The notes: a model not told the origin generated them from the letters alone. Shown: positions 1 to 8,662, counted from the first letter of the stretch. The stretch: 64,000 bases of DNA from Nocardioides sp. JQ2195 (GCF_012272695.1 NZ_CP050902.1:2666001-2730000); one strand, 5' to 3'. Program-made: numbers and translations.

Positions 1-1761
1 GTTGACCGCGGAGACCACTGCCTTCAGCGACGCCGTGACGATGTTGGCGTCGAGGCCGACACCCCACAGGACCTGGTCGCCGACGGCGCACTCGACGTAG
101 GCCGCGGCGATCGCGTCGCCGCCGGCGGACAGCGCGTGCTCGTGGTAGTCGAGGACCCGCACGTCACCTCGGTCGGCGTACGTCGGGTTGCCCGCCGCCT
201 GCTCGGACTCGACGAGCTCGTTCAACGCGTTGGTGAAGGCGTTGATCGGCCCGTTGCCACTGGCGGAGAGGGCACGCAGCTCCTCGTCGACGTAGACGTT
301 GACGTTGAGCTGGTCCTTCTCACCGGCCGCCGACGAGGTGTGCACCGAGTTGAGCTTGAGCGGGCTCTCGCGGTCGAGGTATTCGTTGCGGAAGACCTCC
401 CAGATCGCCTCGGGAGTCATCTCGCCACCGTCGGAGTCGGTGCGCTGCTGGACCACCCGGCTGAACTCGATCTGGGCGCGACGCGGCAGCTCGAGGTTGT
501 GCTCGGCCTTGAGGATGTAGGCGACACCACCCTTGCCGGACTGGCTGTTGACCCGGATCACGGCCTCGTAGTTGCGGCCGACGTCCTTCGGGTCGATCGG
601 AAGGTACGGCGCCTCCCAGTCGAGCTGCTCGACCGGCACGCCCTTCTCGGCGGCCTGCTTGTCGAGGTCCTCGAGACCCTTCTTGATCGCGTCTTGGTGG
701 GACCCGGAGAACGCGGTGTAGACCAGGTCGCCGGCGTAGGGGTGGCGAGGGTGCACCGGCAGGTTCGTGCAGTACTCGACCGTGCGGCGCACCTCGTCGA
801 TGTCGCTGAAGTCGACCTGCGGGTCGATGCCCTGGCTGAAGAGGTTCATCCCGAGGGTGACCAGGTCGACGTTGCCGGTGCGCTCGCCATGACCGAACAG
901 GCAGCCCTCGACCCGGTCGGCACCGGCCATCAGGGCCAGCTCGGTCGCGGCGACCGCCGTGCCCCGGTCGTTGTGGGGGTGCAGGCTGATCGCGGAGTGC
1001 TCGCGACGTGTGATGCCCCGGCCGAAGTACTCGATCTGGTCGGCGTAGGTGTTCGGCGTCGACATCTCGACGGTGGCCGGCAGGTTCAGGATGATCTCGC
1101 GCCCCGCCTCGGGCTGCCACACGTCGGAGACCGACTCGCAGACCGAGAGCGCGAAGTCGGTGTCGGACTGGGTGAAGATCTCGGGGCTGTACTGGTAGCC
1201 GAAGTCCTCGCTGCCGACGATGCCGCCGAGCAGCTCCTCGGCGTACTTCATCACCATCTCGGTGCCACGGACGGCGATGTTGCGGCACTCGTCGGGCGTG
1301 ACCCCGAACACCACCCGCTGGAACAGCGGGGCCGTGGCGTTGTAGAGGTGGACCGTGGCGCGGTCGGCACCGACCAGCGACTCGATGGTGCGCTCGATGA
1401 GGTCCTCACGGGCCTGGGTGAGCACCGAGATCTGGACGTCGTCGGGGATCCGGTCCTCCACGACCAGCTTGCGCACGAAGTCGAAGTCGGTCTGGCTGGC
1501 GCTCGGGAAGCCGACCTCGATCTCCTTGTAGCCCATCTTCACCAGCAGCTCGAACATGCTCAGCTTGCGGGCGGGCGTCATCGGGTCGATCAGGGCCTGG
1601 TTGCCGTCGCGCAGGTCGGTGGAGAGCCAACGCGGAGCATGGGTGATCTTCTTCGTCGGCCAGGTGCGGTCCGGGACGTCGACGGGAACGAACGGCGTGT
1701 AGCGCTGGAACGGCATGCCGCTGGTGGACTGCCGATTGCCGGTGTTGCTCAGATTGGTCAT
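1..1761 (-). CDS. leuA: 2-isopropylmalate synthase, 3' end cut by window edge
   Basis: Condenses acetyl-CoA with 2-oxoisovalerate, the first committed step of leucine synthesis. The reading frame starts at the ATG complementary to 1759-1761 and stays open for 587 codons to the left edge, so only the last residues are missing. Near residue 50 it has the HMGL-type signature [14 protein letters not shown], and further on the metal-binding [10 protein letters not shown]. The C-terminal part (about residue 460 on) matches the LeuA dimer/regulatory domain that carries leucine feedback in this family. The length fits the long actinobacterial LeuA type. The start follows the purine-rich AGCGAGG, which is itself part of a leader RNA switch. 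It is transcribed divergently from the flavodoxin-like gene. Confidence 0.96.
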   Translation of the reverse strand, partial: MTNLSNTGNRQSTSGMPFQRYTPFVPVDVPDRTWPTKKITHAPRWLSTDLRDGNQALIDPMTPARKLSMFELLVKMGYKEIEVGFPSASQTDFDFVRKLVVEDRIPDDVQISVLTQAREDLIERTIESLVGADRATVHLYNATAPLFQRVVFGVTPDECRNIAVRGTEMVMKYAEELLGGIVGSEDFGYQYSPEIFTQSDTDFALSVCESVSDVWQPEAGREIILNLPATVEMSTPNTYADQIEYFGRGITRREHSAISLHPHNDRGTAVAATELALMAGADRVEGCLFGHGERTGNVDLVTLGMNLFSQGIDPQVDFSDIDEVRRTVEYCTNLPVHPRHPYAGDLVYTAFSGSHQDAIKKGLEDLDKQAAEKGVPVEQLDWEAPYLPIDPKDVGRNYEAVIRVNSQSGKGGVAYILKAEHNLELPRRAQIEFSRVVQQRTDSDGGEMTPEAIWEVFRNEYLDRESPLKLNSVHTSSAAGEKDQLNVNVYVDEELRALSASGNGPINAFTNALNELVESEQAAGNPTYADRGDVRVLDYHEHALSAGGDAIAAAYVECAVGDQVLWGVGLDANIVTASLKAVVSAVN

Positions 1762-1891
1762 GGAAACCTCGCTGCTTGAAGTCTGGGGTGCCGGGCGGCA
1801 GCACGCTTCTCCGCAACGAGGGGGCCGGCTTTCAGGCCTCGCTGCGGCAGCGAAGGAGGAGGCTGCGCATCTTCATGACGGTTCCACCATA
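1762..1891 (-). promoter_or_regulatory. leuA leader: promoter, leader peptide and anti-Shine-Dalgarno switch
   Basis: On the minus strand a TATGGT box (1886-1891) lies 6 nt before a predicted start point at 1879, three bases ahead of a leader ORF (1876-1832). The nonamer GCAGCGAGG occurs twice: inside the leader ORF (1837-1845) and over the leuA ribosome-binding site (1767-1775). Between them CCTCGTTGC (1813-1821) can pair with either copy, nine pairs with one G-U, so the pairings exclude each other. A ribosome finishing the leader would cover the upstream copy and let the pairing close the leuA site; stalling at leucine codons would free it. I recall a published 'LEU element' before actinobacterial leuA, and this appears to be one. 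The pairing is seen; the regulation is inferred. Confidence 0.75.
1832..1876 (-). CDS. leuA leader peptide (14 aa)
   Basis: A short ORF, ATG to TGA, reading [14 protein letters not shown]. Three consecutive leucine codons (CTC CTC CTT, 1861-1853) lie just upstream of the RCRSEA codons, and those codons form one arm of the alternative RNA pairing described for the leader region. A second in-frame ATG is codon 3. The ORF begins about 3 nt after the predicted start of transcription, so it would be translated as a near-leaderless message. It is a regulatory peptide sensing charged tRNA-Leu, not a functional protein. Confidence 0.75.
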   Translation of the reverse strand: MKMRSLLLRCRSEA

Positions 1892-1903
1892 ACGCAGTCT
1901 GGT

Positions 1904-1909
1904 TAGCCT
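1904..1909 (+). promoter_or_regulatory. leaderless -10 box for flavodoxin-like gene
   Basis: TAGCCT ends exactly 6 nt before the ATG at 1916, which places the first transcribed base on the A of the start codon. There is no Shine-Dalgarno sequence. This supports ATG 1916 over the upstream GTG at 1910, which would lie in the untranscribed spacer. Confidence 0.6.
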
Positions 1910-1915
1910 GTGACC

Positions 1916-2407
1916 ATGTCCCAGCTGCTGATCGTGCACCACTCCCCCACCCGCTCACTGCAGGCCCTCACCGACGCGGTGGTCGCGGGCGCCTCGGACG
2001 ACGCGATCGCGGGCGTCGAGGTCGTCGTCCGACCGGCCCTGGAGGCCACCGCGGACGACGTGCTCGCGGCCGACGGCTACCTGCTCGGCACCAGCGCCAA
2101 CTTCGGCTACATGTCCGGAGCCCTGAAGCACTTCTTCGACTCCACGTTCCTGCAGGTCGGTGGGGCGCTCGATCCCACCGGTGCCGCCGGGGAGTCGGAG
2201 GGGCAGACGAACAAGCGGCCCTACGGCCTCTACGTGCACGGCCGCTACGACACCGCCGGAGCCGTCCGGTCGGTGCAGTCGATCGTGGGGGCTCTCGGCT
2301 GGCGCCAGGGCTACGACGTGCTGGAGGTGCTCGGCGACGTGGGCGATCCCGAGACTGCGGCTGCCTACGAGCTGGGCGGTACGATCGCGGCACTGCTCAC
2401 GACCTGA
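1916..2407 (+). CDS. flavodoxin / NAD(P)H-dependent FMN reductase family protein
   Basis: A 163-residue protein with the flavodoxin-like fold pattern: a beta strand ending in a small phosphate-binding loop (LLIVHHSPTRSLQ, near the N-terminus), a long helix, then LLGTSANFGYMSGALKHFFDS around residues 60-85, the FMN-loop and helix pattern of flavodoxin-like reductases. It probably binds FMN and acts as a small cytosolic oxidoreductase; the substrate cannot be told. The gene is divergent from leuA and has a leaderless promoter. The following lipoprotein gene starts 13 nt after its stop and may be cotranscribed. Confidence 0.75.
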   Translation: MSQLLIVHHSPTRSLQALTDAVVAGASDDAIAGVEVVVRPALEATADDVLAADGYLLGTSANFGYMSGALKHFFDSTFLQVGGALDPTGAAGESEGQTNKRPYGLYVHGRYDTAGAVRSVQSIVGALGWRQGYDVLEVLGDVGDPETAAAYELGGTIAALLTT

Positions 2408-2420
2408 GGACTGCGATCCT

Positions 2421-3227
2421 GTGCCCCCTTCTCGACGACTGCTGCCGGCCGTCCTCCTGGCCTTCGCCGTCCTCCTGTCGGGCTGTGGCGACGACGGCGC
2501 GGCTGACAACGTCGACCCCGACCAGGTCGACTCGGTCGAGGCGCCCGAGCTGGGTGCCTGCCGAGACCTGCAGCCCGAGGACGTCCAGCAGGCCAGCAAC
2601 GCGACCGAGACCGTGGACTGCAGCGAGGACCACACCGCCGAGACCTATGCCATCGGCCAGCTGCCCGAGAAGTTCGCCTCCGCCGCCCACGACGCTCCGG
2701 AGGTCGCCGCCTTCGCCTACCAGAAGTGCTCCACCCAGTTCGAGAAGTTCCTCGGTGCCGATGAGTCGCTGGTGATGCGCACGGTGGTCAGCTGGGCCTG
2801 GTTCCGCCCCTCGGAGAAGGCGTGGGACGACGGCGCGCGCTGGTACCGCTGTGACGTGGTCGGTGGCGGCGAGCAGTCCAAGTCGTACGTCGACCTCCCG
2901 GTCACCGCCAAGGGGTTGCTCAGCGGTCGTCCCAACGACGAGTGGATGGTCTGTGCCGAGGGACCGACCGTCGTTGGCGACGTCAAGGTGCCCTGCTCGC
3001 AACCGCACAACTGGCGTGCGGTCACCACGATCAAGGTCGGCCAGGACGACGAGCCCTACCCCGGCGACCGACTGGTCGAGGTCAAGACCCGAGACTTCTG
3101 CTCCGACTCGGTCGGCGCCTGGATGAGCTACCCGGTCGACTACGACTACGCCTACACGTGGTTCCACGAGGCGGAGTGGAACGCCGGGAACCGGCGCTCC
3201 ATCTGCTGGGCAAGGACCAACAAGTGA
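2421..3227 (+). CDS. septum-formation-type lipoprotein (first of a tandem pair)
   Basis: A 268-residue protein read from GTG 2421 after a TGAGGA-like ribosome site. Its N-terminus is a lipoprotein signal: RR, a hydrophobic stretch, then the lipobox LLSGC, with Cys near residue 21 as the lipidated residue, so it should be anchored on the outer face of the membrane. The body repeats a motif of the actinobacterial 'septum formation' domain (PF13845 as I recall): ELGACRDL followed by VDCSEDHTAETYAIG, and a second C-x(n)-H block near the C-terminus (PCSQPHNWRAV). The many conserved cysteines suggest disulfides. The next gene overlaps its stop by 4 nt and encodes a paralogue. The exact role is unknown. 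Confidence 0.7.
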   Translation: MPPSRRLLPAVLLAFAVLLSGCGDDGAADNVDPDQVDSVEAPELGACRDLQPEDVQQASNATETVDCSEDHTAETYAIGQLPEKFASAAHDAPEVAAFAYQKCSTQFEKFLGADESLVMRTVVSWAWFRPSEKAWDDGARWYRCDVVGGGEQSKSYVDLPVTAKGLLSGRPNDEWMVCAEGPTVVGDVKVPCSQPHNWRAVTTIKVGQDDEPYPGDRLVEVKTRDFCSDSVGAWMSYPVDYDYAYTWFHEAEWNAGNRRSICWARTNK

Positions 3228-4060
3228 TCCGCGTCGTCGCCGCCGTCGTGCTCGCCCTGGGGCTCCTGACCGGGTGCTCCGGCGCCGACGAGCCAGCCGC
3301 CGACCAGACCCCCACCGCGACACCGACGAGCACACCGGAGCCGACTCCCGCCGAACCGGCGCCCCGGCCGGACGTCGGCGCCTGCTACGACCTGGCCTAC
3401 GACGAGGCCATCGCGCCGACGAGCGACCGGAAGGCGGTGCCCTGCAAGACCGAGCACACCGCGCAGACGGTCCACGTCGGCCAGCTCGACACGGTCGTCG
3501 ACGGCCACCTGGTCGCCGTCGACTCCGAGCGGGTGCAGCGGCAGGTGGCCTCGTCGTGTCCGGAGCAGATGGCGGCGTTCGTGGGTGGCACCGCCGAGGA
3601 CCTGGAGCTGAGCATGCTGTCGGCGGTGTGGTTCAGCCCGACGGTCGAGGAGTCCGACGGCGGACAGAACTGGTACCGCTGCGAGGTCGTGGCCCTCGCC
3701 GGGCGCCAGCAGCTGAGCCCCCTCAAGGCATCGATGAAGGGGATCCTGGCCACCCAGGAAGGACGGGACAGCTTCGGCATGTGCGGCACCGACCGCCCCG
3801 GGACCCAGGGCTTCGAGCGGGTTCCCTGCGCCCGCGACAGCTCGTGGCGAGCGATCTCGACCGTCGACGTGCCGGCCGGCAGGAACGGCACCTGGCCCGG
3901 TGCCGAGGCGGCCAAGGCCGCGGATGGCGACACCTGCAAGGACGCCGTGCGTGACGAGGCCGACGACCCGCTCAAGTTCACCTGGAGCTATGAGTGGCCG
4001 ACGAAGAAGCAGTGGCAGGCCGGCCAGCACCACGGATTCTGCTGGGCCCCCACCTCCTGA
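3224..4060 (+). CDS. septum-formation-type lipoprotein (second of the pair)
   Basis: A 278-residue paralogue of the preceding gene, translationally coupled: its GTG overlaps the previous TGA as GTGA. It has a short signal with lipobox LLTGC (Cys near residue 18), then a Thr/Pro-rich linker (about residues 25-45) typical of surface lipoproteins. The domain contains DVGACYDLAY, PCKTEHTAQTVHVG, NWYRCEVVA and VPCARDSSWRAIS, matching the first copy block by block. A recent tandem duplication with divergence is the simplest origin. A 22-nt repeat array begins 1 nt after its stop. Confidence 0.7.
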   Translation: MIRVVAAVVLALGLLTGCSGADEPAADQTPTATPTSTPEPTPAEPAPRPDVGACYDLAYDEAIAPTSDRKAVPCKTEHTAQTVHVGQLDTVVDGHLVAVDSERVQRQVASSCPEQMAAFVGGTAEDLELSMLSAVWFSPTVEESDGGQNWYRCEVVALAGRQQLSPLKASMKGILATQEGRDSFGMCGTDRPGTQGFERVPCARDSSWRAISTVDVPAGRNGTWPGAEAAKAADGDTCKDAVRDEADDPLKFTWSYEWPTKKQWQAGQHHGFCWAPTS

Positions 4061-4061
4061 C

Positions 4062-4180
4062 GCGAACGGGCAATTCTTGCTGCGCGAACGGGCAGTCCTT
4101 GCTGCGCGAACGGGCAGTCCTTGCTGCGCCAGCGGGCAATTCTTGCTGCGCGAACGGGCAATTCTTGCTGCGCGAACGAC
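4062..4180 (+). repeat. 22-nt tandem repeat array A (5 units plus a partial)
   Basis: Five head-to-tail 22-nt units (4062, 4084, 4106, 4128, 4150) and a 9-nt remnant fill the whole gap between the stop codon of the + lipoprotein gene (4060) and the stop codon of era on the minus strand (4181). The consensus is GCGAACGGGCA, then R-T-T/C-CTTGCTGC. Each unit contains the small dyad GCAA-TTC-TTGC or a G-T variant of it. There are no spacers, so it is not CRISPR. Related arrays lie at 22437 and 41534. Confidence 0.9.
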
Positions 4181-5182
4181 TCAGAAACCGAGCTTGCGCA
4201 GCTGACGCGGGTCGCGCTGCCACTCCTTGGCCACCTTGACCCGGAGGTCCAGGTGCACCGGGGTGCCGAGAATGGCCTGGATCTGCAGGCGCGCATCGGT
4301 GCCGACCTGCTTCAGGCGCGAGCCCTTGTGCCCGATCACGATGCCCTTCTGGGAGTCGCGCTCGACGTAGAGGAAGGCATGGATGTCGAGCAGGGGCTTG
4401 TCGGCCGGCCGGTCCTCGCGCAGCTGCATCTCCTCGACGACCACCGCGATCGAGTGCGGCAGCTCGTCCCGGACCCCCTCGAGTGCCGCCTCGCGGATCA
4501 GCTCGGCGACGATCGCCTCCTCGGGCGCATCGGACAGCTCACCGTCCGGGTAGAGCGGCGGACCCTCGGGCAGCATCCCGGCCAGGATGTCGGCGAGCAG
4601 CGTCACCTGGTCGCCGCCCTTGGCGGAGACCGGGATGATCTCGGCCCACTCCGTGCCGGTCTCCACGCCGAGCGCCTGGATCGCCAGCAGGTGCTCCCCG
4701 ATCTGCTCGGGGGTGGCCAGGTCGGTCTTGGTGGCGATGGCCACCTTGACCGTGCGGCGCACCTTCGCCAGCTCGTTGACGATGAACGTGTCGCCGGGGC
4801 CGATCTTCTCGTTGGCCGGGAAGCAGACCGCGACCACGTCGACCTCGGCCCACGTCGTCTTGACCAGGTCGTTGAGCCGCTCGCCGAGCAGGGTGCGGGG
4901 ACGGTGCAGCCCCGGGGTGTCGACCAGGATCAGCTGGGCGTCGTCGCGGTGCACGATGCCGCGCACGACGGTGCGGGTGGTCTGCGGCTTCGACGAGGTG
5001 ATCACCACCTTGGAGCCGACCAGGGCGTTGGTCAGCGTGGACTTGCCGGCGTTCGGACGCCCGACGAACGACACGAAGCCGCTGCGGAAGCCGTCCGCAC
5101 GCTCGCCGTGCAGGGGGCCGGCCGGTGCCACTCCCGAGACGTCGAAGTCCCGGTCCGACTCAGACTTGCCGTGCTCGCTCAT
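4181..5182 (-). CDS. era: GTPase Era
   Basis: An essential-type GTPase that binds the 3' end of 16S rRNA and helps mature the 30S subunit. It is 333 residues. The P-loop GRPNAGKST is at 41-49, followed by the TTRT switch-I region, the G3 motif DTPG and a G4 motif written TKTD in place of the usual NKxD. The C-terminal KH domain has GIVIGHKGSRLKQVG. The N-terminus carries about 30 extra residues before the G domain. The start codon overlaps the stop of the upstream siderophore-interacting protein gene (ATGA), so the two are translationally coupled. In many actinobacteria era follows the corC/deaminase genes directly; here three lipid or iron genes sit between. Confidence 0.96.
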   Translation of the reverse strand: MSEHGKSESDRDFDVSGVAPAGPLHGERADGFRSGFVSFVGRPNAGKSTLTNALVGSKVVITSSKPQTTRTVVRGIVHRDDAQLILVDTPGLHRPRTLLGERLNDLVKTTWAEVDVVAVCFPANEKIGPGDTFIVNELAKVRRTVKVAIATKTDLATPEQIGEHLLAIQALGVETGTEWAEIIPVSAKGGDQVTLLADILAGMLPEGPPLYPDGELSDAPEEAIVAELIREAALEGVRDELPHSIAVVVEEMQLREDRPADKPLLDIHAFLYVERDSQKGIVIGHKGSRLKQVGTDARLQIQAILGTPVHLDLRVKVAKEWQRDPRQLRKLGF

Positions 5183-5955
5183 TCGCTCTCCCGTGCTGCG
5201 TCGTAGTCGGCCCAGATCTGTTCGTCTGACTTGCCTGCGGCCTTGCCGGCCCGATAGATCGGGCCCGGGTCCACGGCCCGCGGTTGCCGCTTGGCCACCC
5301 CGCGCCAGTAGCCCATCACGTCGTACGCCGTCGACGGGAGCCTTCGCTCACGCATCAGGTGCTTGCGGATCGCCCGCATCTGCGCGGACTCCCCCGCCAT
5401 CCAGAAGTATCCCTCACCCTCGGGCCAGTCGATGCCCTCGACCACCTGCGCCAACGCGCTCTGCCCGTCGCCCGGCTGCTCCAGCCAGGTGACGTCGGCG
5501 TCCGCGGGAAGGTAGTCGGCCACGTCGGAGGGGACCTCGGCCCAGATCCGGATGGGTACGTCGGTCACGGTGGCGCTGATGCGTGCCATCGCCGGCATCG
5601 CGGTCAGGTCTCCCACGAGCAGCAGCCAACGGGCGCCGGCGGGCATCGCGAACGAGCCCTTCGCCTCGGTGATGGTCACGCCGTCGCCGGTGCAGTCACG
5701 CATCGCCCACTCGGTGACGAGTCCGACGTCGTGCACGGCGACGTCGACGACGAGCTCGCCGCCCTGCCAGGACCGCACCGTGTAGTAGCGGCTCTGGAAC
5801 TGGCCGGGCACCACGAGGCCCACCCACTCGTCGGGGATGCCGGTGCTGCGGAACGACGCCAGTCCCTCGCCACCGATGACCAGGCGGACCAGGTGCGGGG
5901 AGATCTGCTCACGACGCAGCACCACGGCGTCGTACTGCTCTGCTCGGGTGCTCAC
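5179..5955 (-). CDS. siderophore-interacting protein (flavin-dependent ferric reductase family)
   Basis: A 258-residue member of the ViuB/SIP family: an N-terminal FAD-binding barrel with the flavin motif SRYYTVRSW (about 57-65) and a C-terminal NAD(P)H-type SIP domain (LLLVGDLTAMPAMARI, then GEGYFWMAGESAQMRAIRKHL). Family members release iron from ferric siderophores in the cytosol using reduced flavin. No siderophore biosynthesis or uptake gene is visible in the window. It lies between the cyclopropane-synthase-type methyltransferase gene (20 nt upstream) and era (4-nt overlap). A role as electron donor to the neighbouring lipid reductase is possible but speculative. Confidence 0.85.
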   Translation of the reverse strand: MSTRAEQYDAVVLRREQISPHLVRLVIGGEGLASFRSTGIPDEWVGLVVPGQFQSRYYTVRSWQGGELVVDVAVHDVGLVTEWAMRDCTGDGVTITEAKGSFAMPAGARWLLLVGDLTAMPAMARISATVTDVPIRIWAEVPSDVADYLPADADVTWLEQPGDGQSALAQVVEGIDWPEGEGYFWMAGESAQMRAIRKHLMRERRLPSTAYDVMGYWRGVAKRQPRAVDPGPIYRAGKAAGKSDEQIWADYDAARESE

Positions 5956-5975
5956 CCGCGAAGGCTATCGCGCCG

Positions 5976-7268
5976 TCAGGCGGTCCAGTCCGGGCGCAGC
6001 GGGAACGAGTCCGCCGACTCGTCGTTGCGAGTTGCGAGCACGTGGTGGAGCTCGATCTCGTCACGCTCGAACGCGAGCCGGGATCCGGCCATGTAGAGGC
6101 CCCAGACCCGCGCCGTCCCCTCCCCCACCTCGGCCACGCACTCGTCCCAGTTGGCCTCCAGGTTGCGGCACCAGCCCGCGAGCGTCAACGCGTAGTGCCG
6201 ACGCAGGTTCTCGGTGTGCTGCACCTCGAGCCCCGCGTCCTGGGCCGCGGCCACGATCGTGCCGGAGCCGATCAGCTCGCCGTCGGGGAAGACGTAGCGG
6301 TCGATGAACGCACCCGTCGACGTGGGCCGGTTGTGGGACCGGGTGATGCAGTGGTTGAGCAGGCGGCCGCCGGGGCGCAGCTTCTCACGCAGGAAGCCGA
6401 AGTACGCGGGGTAGTTGCGCACGCCGATGTGCTCGGTCAGGCCGATCGAGCTGACCGCGTCGAAGTCGGTGTCCATCACCTCGCGGTAGTCGAGGTGGCG
6501 GACCTCGGCCAGGTCGGAGAGGCCCTCACGATCGATGGCCTCCTTGGCCCACTGGGCCTGCTCGAGCGAGAGCGTGACTCCGAGCGCCTTCACGCCGTAC
6601 TCCCGGGCGGCGTGGCGCACCATGCCGCCCCAGCCGCAGCCGACGTCGAGCAGCCGTTGCCCCGGCTGCAGCGCGAGCTTGCGACAGATCAGGTCGTACT
6701 TCGCGGCCTGGGCCTCCTCGAGGCTGACGCCGGCATCGTCGTAGAGGGCACAGGTGTAGGTCATCGACGGCCCCAGCACCAGCTCGTAGAACCGGTTGGA
6801 GACGTCGTAGTGGTGTGAGATGACCTCCGCATCGCGGCCGCGCGAGTGGCGCAGGCCCTCCATGGCCCGGCGCCAACGTGGCAGGTGCTCCTGGGGCGGG
6901 ACCGGTGGCGGCACCAGCTTGTCGATGCCCAGGCCACGCACGAGGCGCAGTGCCTCGGTGACGGTGGGGCGCCGGAAGCTCAGGTGGCTGAGCAGCAGCT
7001 CCATCGGCGCGTAGGGGTTGCCGGGGTGCGCGCCGACCAGGTCGAGGTCGCCCATCACGTAGGCCCGCGCCATGCCGAGGTCGCCGGGCGCGGTCATGAT
7101 GTAGGACAGCCCGCGCTCGTTGCGCAGGTGGATGCCCAGCTCCGCGTCATCGGGGCCGGCCGAGGAGCCGTCGTACGCCGTGAAGCGCACCGGCACCCCG
7201 TGTTTCAACAGGGACTCGATGGCCTCACCGATGGTCACCGGATCCGTTTGTGGCTTGGCAATACTCAA
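5976..7268 (-). CDS. SAM-dependent fatty acyl methyltransferase (cyclopropane synthase family, UfaA1/BfaB/TmsB type)
   Basis: A 430-residue cyclopropane-fatty-acyl-phospholipid synthase family enzyme. The family block SHHYDVSNRFYELVLG is at 151-166, the SAM motif LLDVGCGWGG at 206-215, and SIGLTEHIG and YVFPDGEL follow. Together with the FAD oxidoreductase immediately upstream it forms the pair known in mycobacteria (UfaA1/Rv0449c-like; bfaB/bfaA, tmsB/tmsA) that methylates oleoyl chains to 10-methylene and then 10-methyl (tuberculostearic-type) chains. The start is a TTG whose TG overlaps the TGA stop of the upstream gene (TTGA), implying coupled translation. It acts on membrane phospholipid acyl chains. 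Confidence 0.88.
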   Translation of the reverse strand: MSIAKPQTDPVTIGEAIESLLKHGVPVRFTAYDGSSAGPDDAELGIHLRNERGLSYIMTAPGDLGMARAYVMGDLDLVGAHPGNPYAPMELLLSHLSFRRPTVTEALRLVRGLGIDKLVPPPVPPQEHLPRWRRAMEGLRHSRGRDAEVISHHYDVSNRFYELVLGPSMTYTCALYDDAGVSLEEAQAAKYDLICRKLALQPGQRLLDVGCGWGGMVRHAAREYGVKALGVTLSLEQAQWAKEAIDREGLSDLAEVRHLDYREVMDTDFDAVSSIGLTEHIGVRNYPAYFGFLREKLRPGGRLLNHCITRSHNRPTSTGAFIDRYVFPDGELIGSGTIVAAAQDAGLEVQHTENLRRHYALTLAGWCRNLEANWDECVAEVGEGTARVWGLYMAGSRLAFERDEIELHHVLATRNDESADSFPLRPDWTA

Positions 7269-8662
7269 TGCCGTCGCACCGCCTTGTCATAGAGGGTCGT
7301 CAGTCTGTGGTCGGGGTCGTAGCGGTCCTTGACCGTGGCGAGGTTCGCTCCGTCGTAGAGCCGGTCGAACTCGTCGCGGTCGTAGAACGCCTCGGAGTAG
7401 AGCGACTTGTGGCCGTCGTGGTCGCCCAACCACGACTCGATGGCCCGGTTGGTGGGCGCCTCCTGCGCGCTGTCACCCACGGGTACCGTGCCCCAGAAGC
7501 CCGCGTTGACATAGGTCGTGTCCGGCTCGAGGGGGTAGGTCGGCCAGGTGCGCTCGCCGCGCAGGCGCAGCGGGCACAGCCACACCGGTCGCATCCCCAC
7601 GTTGTCGTCGAACCACGCGAGGAAGGCGGGCAGCTCGCCGATCGGCACCTCGACGTCCTGGATCACGCGTTCGCGGGCGGGGCGTCCCCTGCGCCGGTCG
7701 ATCCGGTCGATGATGCCGAAGCGACGATCCAGCCCGACCAGCTTGTGGAACACGTCGGAGCGGCGCCAGCGGCGGGGCCACAGCCTGCGGATCCTCGGGT
7801 CGTGCAGCCCGAAGGCGCCGGAGCACCAGAACCAGTCGGTGTCCCACCGCCACAGGTAGTCGTGCATGGTGAGCAGGTCGGTCGCGCGCTGCTGCACGGA
7901 CCGGTAGTAGATCTGCTGGCCGGTGTAGTCGCCCACCAACGGCTGCGCGTCGGTGGCAGCACCCGGCTCGTGACCGTCACTCCACCTGGCGAGGGTCAGG
8001 TAGAGCTCTCCGGGCTCGAAGAACACGCCGTCGAGCCCGTCGACACGCTGGCCCTGCCACTCGCCGGACTCGACGATGGCCTCGATCGCCTTGCCCAGCT
8101 GGTCGGTGTCGTCGAAGCGGACATGACGCAGCGCGACGTACCCCGGCACCTCCTCGAGCTCGATCCTGAGCCGGGTGGCGTAGCCGAGCGAGCCGTAGGA
8201 GTTGGGGAAGGTCGCGAAGAGGTCGGCGTGCTCGTCGGGACTGGCGGTGACGACGTCACCGGCGCCGGTGAGGATGTCCATCTCGATGACCGACTCATGG
8301 GGCAACCCGTTGCGGAAGCTGGTCGACTCGATGCCGAGCCCGGTGACCGCTCCGCCGAGGGTGATCGTGCGCAGCTGCGGGACCACCAGCGGGATCAGTC
8401 CGTGCGGCAGGGTCGCCTCGACCAGGTGCTCATAGGTGCACATGCCCTGGACGTCGGCGGTCCGGTTCTCGACGTCGACCTCGATCACCCCGTCCAGGCC
8501 GCTGACGTCGAGGCCCGGTGCACCGGCCGCGGAACGTGGGCGGAAGAGGTTGCTGGTGCGCTTGGCCAACCTGATCGGTCCCTGCGGCGAGATCTCGGCA
8601 TACGAGTCGAGCAGTCGGCGTACGGCGTCGTCGTGGGCTCCCCACCCACCTGTGAAGGTCAC
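7265..8662 (-). CDS. FAD-binding oxidoreductase, probable 10-methylene fatty acyl reductase (BfaA/TmsA type)
   Basis: A 465-residue FAD-linked oxidase family protein (FAD_binding_4 fold): the N-terminal half holds VPQLRTITLGGAVTGLGIES, with the GG loop typical of the flavin pyrophosphate site, followed by GAGDVVTASPDEHADLFATFPNSYG. In mycobacteria and related genera the gene next to the UfaA1-type methyltransferase encodes the reductase that turns the 10-methylene intermediate into the 10-methyl chain, and that context is conserved here. GTG 8662 is chosen because TACCGT lies exactly 6 nt upstream (leaderless) and because a longer frame would run through the palindrome at 8711-8769. It resembles DprE1-like oxidases, so another substrate is not excluded. 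Confidence 0.82.
   Translation of the reverse strand: MTFTGGWGAHDDAVRRLLDSYAEISPQGPIRLAKRTSNLFRPRSAAGAPGLDVSGLDGVIEVDVENRTADVQGMCTYEHLVEATLPHGLIPLVVPQLRTITLGGAVTGLGIESTSFRNGLPHESVIEMDILTGAGDVVTASPDEHADLFATFPNSYGSLGYATRLRIELEEVPGYVALRHVRFDDTDQLGKAIEAIVESGEWQGQRVDGLDGVFFEPGELYLTLARWSDGHEPGAATDAQPLVGDYTGQQIYYRSVQQRATDLLTMHDYLWRWDTDWFWCSGAFGLHDPRIRRLWPRRWRRSDVFHKLVGLDRRFGIIDRIDRRRGRPARERVIQDVEVPIGELPAFLAWFDDNVGMRPVWLCPLRLRGERTWPTYPLEPDTTYVNAGFWGTVPVGDSAQEAPTNRAIESWLGDHDGHKSLYSEAFYDRDEFDRLYDGANLATVKDRYDPDHRLTTLYDKAVRRH

Noticed and set aside
136-1779. A 547-codon open frame on the + strand opposite leuA
   Set aside because: Low-complexity Val/Asp/Arg/Leu-rich translation typical of the antisense frame of a GC-rich gene; the opposite strand encodes a complete, motif-bearing LeuA.
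4062-4180. Possible CRISPR array
   Set aside because: The 22-nt units are directly contiguous with no spacers, units are degenerate, and no cas gene is in the window.
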